The position numbers and the translations under genes are program-made. The notes under the pieces are model-generated. The model saw nothing but the letters and a program-made list of their open reading frames with translations. It was not told the DNA's origin and did not search any database. From the NCBI GenBank assembly GCA_003133225.1, contig PKWL01000141.1, forward strand, positions 1 to 64,000: DNA of 64,000 nucleotides. The letters run 5' to 3'. Origin of the DNA: Janthinobacterium sp. (GTDB taxonomy: Bacteria > Pseudomonadota > Gammaproteobacteria > Burkholderiales > Burkholderiaceae_D). Below, in pieces: positions 34,569 through 43,729 of the stretch (position 1 is the stretch's first letter; every line of letters starts with the position of its first letter).

Positions 34569-36017
34569 CTAGTCTTTCGATGCAATGAGTTTGCTGTCGA
34601 CGGATTCTTTCCTAGTCCAGCCGCCACCCAGGGTACGAACCAGATCGACGCTGGTTCGCAGTTGCCGGGTATGCAAATCGAGCGCGCTGCTTTCGGCCGC
34701 CAGGGCCGCCGCCTGCGCCGTGACGACCTCCAGGTAGTTGACCGCCCCTTCGCGGTAACGGTTGAAAGCGAGGTCGAGCGTTTTAGTTGCCGATTGCACC
34801 GCGGCATCCTGATCCAGCTCCCCTTCCCGGTCGTATTTCAAATGCGACAGATCGTCTTCGACTTGCTGAAAAGCGGCCAGCACCGTGGCGCGATATTCCG
34901 CCCCCGTCTGCTCCAGTGCAAACTTGGCCTGGGCCAGTTGGGCGTCGCGCAGTCCGCCGTCGAAGATATTGAAAATGAGCGCGGGTCCCAGGGTCCAGAA
35001 ACTATTCGGCGCCGTCAACAACCCGGCCCCTCCCGTGTTTTGAAATCCCAAGGCAGAACCGATCGTAAAGTCCGGATAATAGGCGGCCCTTGCCACGCCA
35101 ATCGTCGCGTTCGCCGCAGCAGTACGGCGTTCGGCCGCTGCAATGTCCGGGCGGCGTTGCAGCAGGGCCGAGGGCAGCCCCACGGGAATGTCGGGAACGG
35201 CGAGACGCCTTTTGGCTGTGGCCAGGGAAAAAGCCATCGCCGGCTGCCCCACCAGGCTAGCAATAGCATGTTCATAGATCGCTCGCTGAGCGGCGATATC
35301 GGCCGCTTGGGCGCGCACGGTTCTCAGTTGCGTTTCCGCGCGCGCCACGTCGAGGCCCGATGCGATTCCGCCCAAGTGCCGATTTTGCGTTAGCGTCAAG
35401 GCGCTGGCGTAGGCGTCCACCGTATCGCTCAGCAATTTGGCTTGGGCTTCGACGCCGCGCAGCGCCATGTAATTGTCCGCCAATTGGGCATGCAAGCTGA
35501 GCTTGACTCCTTCGAAGTCGGCCGCGCTGGCCTGCGCCGTCGCTTGGCCGGCGGCCACCAGATTGCGCACGCGTCCCCATATGTCGAGCTCGTAATTGGC
35601 GCTGATTCCAACGCTATTGGCCCCGTACACGTCCGGTTGATTCGCCCCCCGCAAAGGGCGATTATCCGACTGCCGGTTGCGGCTCGAGGCCGCGCCCCCG
35701 TCGACACTGGGGAAAAACCCGGCACGCAGCTGGTTGGTGTACGCCGTCGCCTGCTCGTAGCGGGCCAGCGCGGCGGCCAGGCTCGGGTTGTCCTGTTCGA
35801 TCTTTGCTTCAAGCGCATCGAGCGATTTATCCCCGTAAATCTGCCACCAGGCACCACGTGGCAGCTCATCAGCCGGCTTGGCCACCTGCCATGGGTTGTC
35901 TTTCCAGGCATCAGTGGGAATGCTGACGGTAGGCACATGATAGACGGGTGCCAAGGAACATCCGCCCAGAAGCAGGACGGCGACCGCGACAGCATGCCGG
36001 CTTGGCTTGAATATCAT
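34569..36017 (-). CDS. Efflux outer membrane factor (OprM/NodT family lipoprotein)
   Basis: 482 aa. Lipobox LLLGGC near residue 20, then the TolC-like repeat structure: PTDAWKDNPW, WWQIYGDKSLDALEAKIEQDNPSLAAALARYEQA in the first half and RRPDIAAAERRTAAANATIGVARAAYYPDFTIG in the second, characteristic of RND outer membrane factors. Forms the outer membrane channel of the pump. Start overlaps the adaptor stop by 4 bases (ATGA). Confidence 0.95.
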   Translation of the reverse strand: MIFKPSRHAVAVAVLLLGGCSLAPVYHVPTVSIPTDAWKDNPWQVAKPADELPRGAWWQIYGDKSLDALEAKIEQDNPSLAAALARYEQATAYTNQLRAGFFPSVDGGAASSRNRQSDNRPLRGANQPDVYGANSVGISANYELDIWGRVRNLVAAGQATAQASAADFEGVKLSLHAQLADNYMALRGVEAQAKLLSDTVDAYASALTLTQNRHLGGIASGLDVARAETQLRTVRAQAADIAAQRAIYEHAIASLVGQPAMAFSLATAKRRLAVPDIPVGLPSALLQRRPDIAAAERRTAAANATIGVARAAYYPDFTIGSALGFQNTGGAGLLTAPNSFWTLGPALIFNIFDGGLRDAQLAQAKFALEQTGAEYRATVLAAFQQVEDDLSHLKYDREGELDQDAAVQSATKTLDLAFNRYREGAVNYLEVVTAQAAALAAESSALDLHTRQLRTSVDLVRTLGGGWTRKESVDSKLIASKD

Positions 36018-37204
36018 GATTTTTTCTCTCCGCCCGGGCCCGCAGTAGCTTGCGCTACGCGCACCCGGTCGCCATCCTCCAGGGAGTCGGGCGGATTGTC
36101 AATGATGCGGTCGGCAGTCGATAAACCGGAGGCCACTTCCACCATGCTGCCCAGGTCGCGGCTGATCTGAATGGAACGGTAGGCGACGCGATTGTCTTGC
36201 GTCACGGTGGCCACGCTCAAGCCCTCCTTGCGAAACGCCAGAGCGCTGGCCGGCACTTGAACCGCGTGCACATCGCGGGCCAGATCAAAGCGCACGTTGC
36301 CGTAGCCACCGGGCAGCAACTGGCCGTTGGCATTATCGACTTCCAGTTCGATCAACACGGTCCCGGAATTTTCGCTCACCGAACGTGAATTATCGGCCAG
36401 TAGCGCGCTAAAGGTTTGTCCGGGACGTTCGGGAACTTGCAGTTGCACCTTCATTCCCACTTGCACTTGATTGGCATAACTTTGCGGAACATTCACATAC
36501 AGTCGAAGCCGGCGCACGTCGGCCACGGTAAACAGCTCATGGCCCGCATCATGCCCGGCGTTGATCAAGGCGCCGATATCGGTTTTGCGCGCCGTCACCA
36601 CGCCGTCAAAGGGAGCGCTAATGCGTTTGAACGATTCGAGCGCGCGCAAGCGCTCCACATCGGCGCGCGCGGCGTCCACCAGCGCCTTTTTCGCCTCGTA
36701 GTCGCCGCCCTTTTCATCGGCCTCCTGCTGCGACACGGAGTCGCTCACCAGCAGGTGTTGCCAGCGCCGGCTGGTGATTTCCGTCAGTCGCTCGTTGGCC
36801 AGCGCCGTGGCGAGATTGGCTTCCGACTGCTTTAGCTGCTGGTCGAGCTCAGGCGTTTCAATTTCAGCCAAGAGCTGGCCGGATTTGACGGGCGCTCCAA
36901 TATCGACCGACCAATGCTTCAGATAGCCGCTGACCCGGGCGTAGACGGATGCGGAATAGTAAGCTTGCAATGTGCCGGGAAGAGTCAAGATCTGCGCATC
37001 GGGCCGGTTTGCCGGTTGTATCGTCTGCACGGTGGGAACCAGTTTTTCTTGCGTCAGGCTCACCAAAGCGGTTTTGTCGCGCGCACGGCTGGCTATGCCC
37101 CAGCCGACGACGCCGAGGGCGATCAAGACAGCGATGAGCGCCTTTAATTTTAGGTGGGCCGGCGCGCGCCGGTGCGGCGACGTCTGGATGTCATGAGAGC
37201 TCAT
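36014..37204 (-). CDS. RND efflux periplasmic adaptor subunit (membrane fusion protein)
   Basis: 396 aa from the ATG at 37204 (GGAGAA 7 bases upstream), overlapping the permease gene by 14 bases. N-terminal membrane anchor (LKALIAVLIALGVVGWGIA), biotinyl-lipoyl hairpin region (GYLKHWSVDIGAPVKSGQLLAEIETPELDQQL), alpha hairpin 130-200, beta-barrel (RISAPFDGVVTARKTDIGALI) and membrane-proximal domain. Links the inner membrane pump to the outer membrane factor. Confidence 0.94.
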   Translation of the reverse strand: MSSHDIQTSPHRRAPAHLKLKALIAVLIALGVVGWGIASRARDKTALVSLTQEKLVPTVQTIQPANRPDAQILTLPGTLQAYYSASVYARVSGYLKHWSVDIGAPVKSGQLLAEIETPELDQQLKQSEANLATALANERLTEITSRRWQHLLVSDSVSQQEADEKGGDYEAKKALVDAARADVERLRALESFKRISAPFDGVVTARKTDIGALINAGHDAGHELFTVADVRRLRLYVNVPQSYANQVQVGMKVQLQVPERPGQTFSALLADNSRSVSENSGTVLIELEVDNANGQLLPGGYGNVRFDLARDVHAVQVPASALAFRKEGLSVATVTQDNRVAYRSIQISRDLGSMVEVASGLSTADRIIDNPPDSLEDGDRVRVAQATAGPGGEKKS

Positions 37205-40200
37205 GGGTAGATTCTCCATCGGATGAAACGGGTTGGTGGCGTCTATGCACGATACTAAATACGATAGGCACAAAAAATAAGGTGGCAACGGTGGCGGCCA
37301 GCAAGCCGCCGATCACGGCCCGCCCCAGCGGCGCATTCTGCTCGCCCCCTTCGCCCAAGCCGAGCGCCATCGGCGCCATGCCGATGATCATGGCAAGAGC
37401 CGTCATCAAGACCGGCCGGAAACGGGTAAAACCCGCTTCCAGGGCGGCTCTCACCGAGTTGCCGGTGTGCAGCAGGCGCTCGCGGGCGAAGCTGACGACG
37501 AGGATACTGTTGGCGGTAGCAACGCCCATGCACATGATGGCCCCCGTCAACGCCGGCACCGACAACGTCGTATGGGTGGCAAACAACATCCAGACGATGC
37601 CGGCTAAGGCGGCGGGCAGCGCCGTGATAATGACAAACGGATCGCTCCAGGATTGAAAGTTCACCACAATGAGCAGATAGATCAGCACCACGGCGGCAAG
37701 TAGGCCAAACAGCAGTCCGCTAAAAGCCGTATTCATGGTTTGCACTTGTCCGCGCAAATTGATGGTGGCCCCTTGGGGACGGTCTTTCTCGTTTGCTTTT
37801 AGGATGCTCTCAATATCGGTGGCCAAGGCGCCGAGATCGCGATGTTGCGGCGTGGCGAAGATGTCGATCACGGGTTGCACGGCATAGTGGGAGACGACGG
37901 CGGCGGTGCTGTTGCGCGTGATGGTGGCGAGCCCGCCCAATATCTGCGGGCTGCGCGCGCCATCCCCCGCCACGGGAATATTTTCAAGGTCGGACAGTGA
38001 CTGGATCCGGTACTCCGGGGTTTGGGCGACGATCGGATAGGATACGCCGTTGCGTTTATTCAACCAGAACGCGGGAGCCACCTGGCCACTGCCGGCCATC
38101 GTCACCATCAAGCTGTTGGTGACGTCGCGTTCGGTAATGCCCAGTTGTTTGGCGCGCGTGCGATCGACATCGACTAGCAGTTGAGGATAGTTGTTCGCTT
38201 GCTGAATGCGGGCATCGGCGATCCCCGGCACGGCATTGATTTCGCGCAGCAGTTTTTGCGCATAGGCCATGTTCGGCCCCGCATTCGGTCCCATGACTTG
38301 GACGTCGATGGGCGCCGGCGCCCCAAAGTTCAGGATTTGACTGATGATATCAGCCGGCAAAAACGAAAATGTGGTGCCAGGAAACTGACGGACCAGGTGG
38401 GCGCGCAGGCGCGTGACATACAAGTCAGTGGGACGGTGGCCTTCATTGAGAGCGATCAAAATGTCGCCATCTTGGGGGCCGATGGTGCCGGTATTGTTAT
38501 AAACCTGATTAATGCCGCTGACGGTCAAGCCCAGATTGTCGACGATGCTGCCGAGCTCAGCGGCAGGAATCGTGCGGCGGATCTCTTGCTCGACTTGATC
38601 GAACAACTTTGCCGTTTCCTCGATGCGGGTGCCGACCTGGGCCCGCACATGCATTTTAATTTGCCCGGCGTCGACGGCCGGAAAGAAGTCCCGGCCCAGC
38701 CACGGCACCAGAGCGAACGAGAGCAAGACGATGGCCAGAAAGCCACCGATGAAACGGCGCCGCCGGCCAATTGCGAGCACCAATAGCGCATAGTAGACAT
38801 CGCGAACACGGGCGAAGCGGCGCTCGAACGCCTGCTGAAACCGCAACAGCGGATTACGCGATTTGGGCGGCGAACGATGTTCCACTTGCATCATCTGAAG
38901 CAATTCTCCGGACGCATGGCCGCCCGTGCTGTGGGGCCGCAACAAATAAGCGGCCATGGTTGGAACCAGGGTGCGCGACAAAAAGAACGACGCGATCATC
39001 GCGAAAATCACCGCTTCGGCCATCGGCACAAACAGGAAGTGGGCCACGCCGTTGAGGAAGAACATGGGGATGAAAACGATGCAGATGCACAGCAGCGAAA
39101 TGAATGCGGGCCCGACGATCTGGTGCGCGCCATCCATGATGGCGGTGCGCACCTCTTTTCCCTGTTCCAGATGCCAGTTAACGTTCTCGATGGTCACCGT
39201 AGCGTCGTCAACAAGAATACCCACTGCCAGCGCCAAGCCGCCCAAGGTCATGATGTTGAGCGTTTCGCCCATCACGTACAGTCCCGCGATGGATGACAAT
39301 ATGGCCAGAGGAATGGAGACGGTGATGATGACGGTCGAGCGCCAGCTTCCCAAAAACAGCAGGATCATCAAACTGGTCAGGAGTGCGGCAATGACCGCTT
39401 CGCGCGCGACGCCGGAAACTGCCGCTTTGACGAAAATGGATTGGTCGCCGATGGCGTCGAGATGAACCGACGCGGGCAGCGTCTCGGCGATCTTCGGCAG
39501 CAGCTTTTTGACATTGCTAACGATATCCAAGGTGGACGCGGCGCCACTTTTCAAGATGGTCATCAAGACCGCGCGGCTGCCGTTGACGCGCACGATATTG
39601 GTCTGGGGCGGATTGCCGTCGCGTATGCTGGCGACATCGCGCATATAGATGATCGCGCCGTCGACCGCCTTGATGGGCAAGTCGTTGAGCTTTTCAAAAG
39701 CGTCGGGACTATTGTTCAACTTCACGCTGTATTCGAAACGGCCGATTTTTTGCGTACCCACCGGAATGATCTGATTTTGCGCCGCCAAGGCGTTCTCGAC
39801 ATCTTCGGCCGACAGATGGCGCGATTGCAGCGCCTGCTGGTTGACATCGATCTGAATTTGCCGGACCTTGCCGCCATACGGCGACGGGATGGCGGTGCCG
39901 GGCACGGTCGCCAGTTGGGGGCGGATGAAGTTTTGCCCGAAATCGAACAGCTTTTGCTCCGACTCGACTACGCTCGACAGGGCCAATTGCAGGATCGGCA
40001 CGGTGGAGGCGTTGTAGTTCAGGATCAACGGCGGAGTAATGCCGGGTGGCATCTGCTTGAGGACCGTCTGCGAAATCGAGGTGACCTGCGCCGTCGCCGT
40101 GCGGATATCGACGTTAGGCTGAAAGAAAATCTTGACGATGCCATACCCGGCCAAAGATTGCGATTCGATATGATCGATATCGTTGACGGTGGAACTTAAC

Positions 40201-40412
40201 TGCCGTTCATAATAATAGACGACGCGCCCGGACATGTCTTCTGGGGACAGCCCGGTATAGGTCCAGACGGCGCTGATGACGGGTATCTTGATATCGGGAA
40301 AGATGTCGGTCGGCGAACGCATGGCCGCCAAGGGCCCGAAGATCAGGATAAGCAAACCCAACACGACAAACGTGTACGGGCGTTTTAGTGCGATTCGAAC
40401 CAGCCAAAGCAT
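37191..40412 (-). CDS. RND efflux permease (HAE-type, multidrug)
   Basis: 1073 aa from the ATG at 40412 (ACGGAG 8 bases upstream). The frame stays open to 40700, but that part lacks homology and a ribosome site. Twelve membrane helices in two repeats with large periplasmic loops. TM4 carries the proton-relay Asp pair in VGILVDDATVTIEN, typical of drug (HAE) pumps rather than heavy-metal (HME) pumps. N-terminus LVRIALKRPYTFVVLGLLIL matches a family of broad-specificity exporters. First gene of the operon. Confidence 0.94.
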   Translation of the reverse strand: MLWLVRIALKRPYTFVVLGLLILIFGPLAAMRSPTDIFPDIKIPVISAVWTYTGLSPEDMSGRVVYYYERQLSSTVNDIDHIESQSLAGYGIVKIFFQPNVDIRTATAQVTSISQTVLKQMPPGITPPLILNYNASTVPILQLALSSVVESEQKLFDFGQNFIRPQLATVPGTAIPSPYGGKVRQIQIDVNQQALQSRHLSAEDVENALAAQNQIIPVGTQKIGRFEYSVKLNNSPDAFEKLNDLPIKAVDGAIIYMRDVASIRDGNPPQTNIVRVNGSRAVLMTILKSGAASTLDIVSNVKKLLPKIAETLPASVHLDAIGDQSIFVKAAVSGVAREAVIAALLTSLMILLFLGSWRSTVIITVSIPLAILSSIAGLYVMGETLNIMTLGGLALAVGILVDDATVTIENVNWHLEQGKEVRTAIMDGAHQIVGPAFISLLCICIVFIPMFFLNGVAHFLFVPMAEAVIFAMIASFFLSRTLVPTMAAYLLRPHSTGGHASGELLQMMQVEHRSPPKSRNPLLRFQQAFERRFARVRDVYYALLVLAIGRRRRFIGGFLAIVLLSFALVPWLGRDFFPAVDAGQIKMHVRAQVGTRIEETAKLFDQVEQEIRRTIPAAELGSIVDNLGLTVSGINQVYNNTGTIGPQDGDILIALNEGHRPTDLYVTRLRAHLVRQFPGTTFSFLPADIISQILNFGAPAPIDVQVMGPNAGPNMAYAQKLLREINAVPGIADARIQQANNYPQLLVDVDRTRAKQLGITERDVTNSLMVTMAGSGQVAPAFWLNKRNGVSYPIVAQTPEYRIQSLSDLENIPVAGDGARSPQILGGLATITRNSTAAVVSHYAVQPVIDIFATPQHRDLGALATDIESILKANEKDRPQGATINLRGQVQTMNTAFSGLLFGLLAAVVLIYLLIVVNFQSWSDPFVIITALPAALAGIVWMLFATHTTLSVPALTGAIMCMGVATANSILVVSFARERLLHTGNSVRAALEAGFTRFRPVLMTALAMIIGMAPMALGLGEGGEQNAPLGRAVIGGLLAATVATLFFVPIVFSIVHRRHQPVSSDGESTHELS

Positions 40413-40966
40413 GCGTGGACTCCGTGTAAGGGACTGGATGGGCAAGGCCCACCCCAACTTGATTGCCGCCAAGTGTTTACTGGGTCCGCCTGCTGTCGCA
40501 CCAAAACAAGAGTTTAGCGCTGGGGATGTCGGCTTAAATGGCAACGAGCCGACTGCAGAGCGCTCATTGCGCTTCGCCCATAGATTGCCGGCTCGAATAG
40601 AAAAACGGGAAACACTGCGCTTCCCCTGGACGGCAAATTGATTGTATCTGGCCCAGCGCTTTTCATTTATTAAACATTTTTCATAATTTTTATGCCGCAC
40701 GGCCCTCGCGTGCAGGAACGCAAGGGCCCGTGGCGGTCATGCTCACGCCGCAGCACTGCTGCGCGTGCCAAAAAGGATGCGGAAGTCCCTGTATTGGCCG
40801 GAATGCCTTGGCACGCAACGTGTCAAGGGCGGCGCGAAAGAGTCGATCCCGAGCACCGAGAAGCAGCGTTGCAGTCTTTTTGCTGGGGCGGCAGGAGCGG
40901 GCCGGGGGTTAGAGCTGCGCGCGGCGGGCCGCAGTCGCACCAGCACCCTAGCGCCCCATGCCAGCC
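40413..40966. other. Intergenic region upstream of the RND operon and downstream of dapF
   Basis: No gene supported. An imperfect hairpin GGCCCTCGCGT/ACGCAAGGGCC (around 40697-40723) may end dapF or nearby transcripts but has no T-run. The AT-rich block 40640-40695 likely holds the efflux operon promoter (TACAAT-like box on the minus strand near 40645). Confidence 0.4.
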
Positions 40967-41836
40967 CTACACGTCGATTTCACCCTCGAACACGGTCACG
41001 GCCGGCCCCGTCAAAAATACGGCTTGACCGTCGCCGGCCCATGCGACGGATAATTCGCCGCCGCGCGCCGTCACTTTGACGGGCGAATCAAGCACGCCAC
41101 GGCGGATCCCGGCCACGACGGCAGCGCAGGCGCCGGTGCCGCAAGACAGCGTTTCGCCCGTGCCCCGTTCGTACACCCGCAATTTGACATGGTGCCGGGT
41201 CAGCACTTGCATGAAGCCGGCATTGACCCGTTTGGGAAAGCGTGGATGGTGCTCGATGAGCGCGCCGGTGGCCGCCACGGGGGCCAGGTCGATGTCGGTG
41301 ACGATCTGCACCGCGTGCGGATTACCCATCGAAACAACAGAAATGAGCGGCTTCGGCTTGGCTCCGGCCATCTCCATCTCCAACTCAAGCGGCCAGAGCG
41401 TATCAACACCCTCCGTCTGGCCTTCCAGGTCGCGGCTATCGAACGGCACTGCGGACGCTTGCAACACTGGCGCGCCCATATTGACCGTGATCGCGCCGTC
41501 AGGCTCGAGCTGCGGCGCGATGATGCCGGCCATCGTTTCAACCTTGATCCTGCTTTGCCGCGTCAAGCCTTTTTCCGTCACGAACTTAACAAAGGCGCGG
41601 GCCCCATTGCCGCACTGCTCGACTTCGCCGCCATCGGCGTTATAGATCCGGTAGCGGAAATCGCAGCCCGGCATCGTTGACTTTTCCACGACTAGCATTT
41701 GATCGGCACCGATGCCGACATGGCGCTCTGCCAACTGGCGCCATTGGGCGGGTCCGAAATCGATCACTTGATTGATGGCGTCGATGACGATAAAGTCATT
41801 GCCCGCGCCATGCATTTTGGTAAATTTCAGTTTCAT
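40967..41836 (-). CDS. dapF: Diaminopimelate epimerase
   Basis: 289 aa from the ATG at 41836 ([15 protein letters not shown], the usual family start); an ATG at 41863 would add 9 residues. Converts LL- to meso-diaminopimelate for lysine and peptidoglycan. Both catalytic cysteines are present: [10 protein letters not shown] and LSCGTGACA. In related genomes it follows the LpxL pair and precedes DUF484 on one strand; here it is inverted and surrounded by accessory genes, which suggests a rearrangement. Confidence 0.97.
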   Translation of the reverse strand: MKLKFTKMHGAGNDFIVIDAINQVIDFGPAQWRQLAERHVGIGADQMLVVEKSTMPGCDFRYRIYNADGGEVEQCGNGARAFVKFVTEKGLTRQSRIKVETMAGIIAPQLEPDGAITVNMGAPVLQASAVPFDSRDLEGQTEGVDTLWPLELEMEMAGAKPKPLISVVSMGNPHAVQIVTDIDLAPVAATGALIEHHPRFPKRVNAGFMQVLTRHHVKLRVYERGTGETLSCGTGACAAVVAGIRRGVLDSPVKVTARGGELSVAWAGDGQAVFLTGPAVTVFEGEIDV

Positions 41837-42089
41837 CAGGTCGGGCCTTCGGGATTTTTCCATTCGCTATTTCGGGCAAGGAGCATCGTCCTGACCTACT
41901 CGGATACGGTCCCGACTTTTAGGAGGTTCGAGCACTTTTTCAACGCCGCCTCGTCATGGTAACCGTTTACCGGACATTTGGCTCGACTGGCTGGCCCGAC
42001 AGGCTGGGCAGGATAGGCCCTATTTTCACCACCTTCGCCGGAGGAGTTGCCCGCAGCCTAGGCGCCGCCGATGCCCGTTGAAGACCTAT

Positions 42090-43238
42090 TTAGAAGGTAT
42101 GGTCAAGGCCCAAAGTAAATCCAGTGGCCAGGGTTTTATTGGCAGCCCCGTTTTGAAATTGAGTCACGTCACCGCCCCATTTATTGAAATCGATCTCCGC
42201 AAAGGCTAGCGTGCGCTTCGAGAATTTGTATTCCGCAAAACTGATCATGCGGGCCAAATTGGCGTCCGGCTTGAAGGCGTCGGTCCATGCGCGATTGACG
42301 TGGTAGTAACCGAGCGTCAAGGCCAGCGCCGGCGTCGCGGCATAGGTTGCGCCGAAAGAGTAGATGCCCGTCTTTATGCGTATCGATGGCGTTCGCTGCG
42401 CCGTATTGCTGCCGTAATTGGCGGCAAATTGCCAGCTGGTCAAAGCGTAGCGGCCACCCAAGGTATACGCTTCCAGCTTGAGCGTCACGTTGTCGTTGTT
42501 CATGTTTTGATAGGCAGCTGCCAGTAACATGGGCCCTTGGCTATATTTTAATGCAGCTTCTGCGCTCGATCCGGAGGCGAATGAGCCGACGACCCCTGCG
42601 GACGAATAGAGCAAGGTGCTGGTGACAGGACCGGATTGGGCGATGTACTTGATGGCATTGTCTTGGCGCATCATCGAGTCGTTGCCGGGATTGCCAGTGC
42701 CATAAAAGGTGGCGGCCGAGGCGACCAGCCCGCTCGAATTGAGCGCCGTGTACTGCAGATTCGGGTTGAACGAGGAAAAGCGCCCGCCCACGGCATCGAT
42801 GTCGTCGATAATATCGCGTAACACGCTTTGTTGCCGTCCCACCAATAACTGACCGAATGGGCCGGCTAGTCCGACGAAAGACTGCCGTTCAAATACCTTG
42901 TTGGCGAGCGCCGCCGCCGTGTCCTTGGCGGCTCCCAAATTCGGATCGATGCTGCCCGTATTTGCATACAGCTCGGTTTCCAAAGCGAAAACGGCTTTGT
43001 AGCCATCGCCCAATACTTCATTTCCGGCCACGCCAAAACGCCCTGACCTATCGACGCCGCTGGCAAGACTCGCCGTCTGGCCCGGAGTTGGCGAAGGCGA
43101 GGATGTCGCTGACAAGCCAAGCCCGGATGCATAGCGGGCCCCCGCGTCAATGGTGCCGTAGACGGTGACGATGGGTTCGGCGTGCGCGGTGGCGCCAGTC
43201 AATATAGCGAGCAGGGCAGTTAAATGTTTTGTTCTCAT
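42090..43238 (-). CDS. Gram-negative (betaproteobacterial) porin, first
   Basis: 382 aa. Signal peptide (HLTALLAILTGATAHA), then VTVYGTIDAGARY, the typical first strand of trimeric general porins, SGRFGVAGNEVLGDGYKAVFALE, FERQSFVGLAGPFGQLLVGRQ, and the C-terminal phenylalanine (GLDHTF) recognised by the BAM machinery. About 16 strands. The substrate is unknown. GGGAGGGG lies before the ATG. A 22-bp perfect palindrome sits 107-128 bases upstream. Confidence 0.93.
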   Translation of the reverse strand: MRTKHLTALLAILTGATAHAEPIVTVYGTIDAGARYASGLGLSATSSPSPTPGQTASLASGVDRSGRFGVAGNEVLGDGYKAVFALETELYANTGSIDPNLGAAKDTAAALANKVFERQSFVGLAGPFGQLLVGRQQSVLRDIIDDIDAVGGRFSSFNPNLQYTALNSSGLVASAATFYGTGNPGNDSMMRQDNAIKYIAQSGPVTSTLLYSSAGVVGSFASGSSAEAALKYSQGPMLLAAAYQNMNNDNVTLKLEAYTLGGRYALTSWQFAANYGSNTAQRTPSIRIKTGIYSFGATYAATPALALTLGYYHVNRAWTDAFKPDANLARMISFAEYKFSKRTLAFAEIDFNKWGGDVTQFQNGAANKTLATGFTLGLDHTF

Positions 43239-43729
43239 TCCCCTCCCAAATATCGAAAACGCGATGCCTGCGGCCCAACCTAAAATTACTTGATGCCGAG
43301 AAAATGGAGATTAACATTGCCCTTAGACTACTTAGAACAATTTATTTCGCATATACATATGCGAAACCTAAAAAGCGGATGCGGGGACAAAGCATGTGCC
43401 TATCGATGAGGTCGCTAGCTTGGACGAATCGACAGATCGATGAACGGCAGCATCTCCAGAAGCGCTACGGTCCAACAAGTCAATGCGAAGATGGCCGCGA
43501 GGCCCATGAAACGGGGGGATGGCGAAACCAGTAGGGTGGAGAGGGAGAAACCGATCCGGTGGCGAGCTTGTGCGCACGGGCCGACCATGATCGCTGCAGT
43601 GGCAAGAAAATATCTGTGCGGGGAGACGCAAAACCATCATCCCGCCCGCACAGTGACGCAAAAGCCGCTACTTCACGGCAATTACCGCCCGCATTAAAAA
43701 AAACCGATCAGCACAGGGCTGATGGCAAA
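43239..43729. other. Intergenic region between the two porin genes
   Basis: Holds the promoter of the first porin and the palindrome at 43345-43366. The frames at 43368-43697 on both strands show no family features. No terminator with T-run seen after the second porin. Confidence 0.45.
43345..43366. promoter_or_regulatory. Perfect 22-bp palindrome upstream of porin gene
   Basis: Arms TTTCGCATAT and ATATGCGAAA are perfectly complementary around a 2-base centre. Length, symmetry and position (about 107 bases before the porin start) fit the operator of a dimeric repressor or activator. The half-site ATGCGAA recurs 33 bases before the second porin start (45079-45085). The factor is unknown. Confidence 0.6.

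Noticed and set aside
30360-40412. CzcE-like gene and RND pump as one heavy-metal czc cluster
   Set aside because: The pump has the HAE Asp pair and a drug-pump N-terminus. It is on the opposite strand, separated by the DUF190 gene, and no CzcA-type motif is present.
40413-40700. N-terminal extension of the RND permease frame to 40700
   Set aside because: The added 96 residues have no homology to RND pumps, which start right at MLWLVRIALKRP. A ribosome site is present only before 40412.
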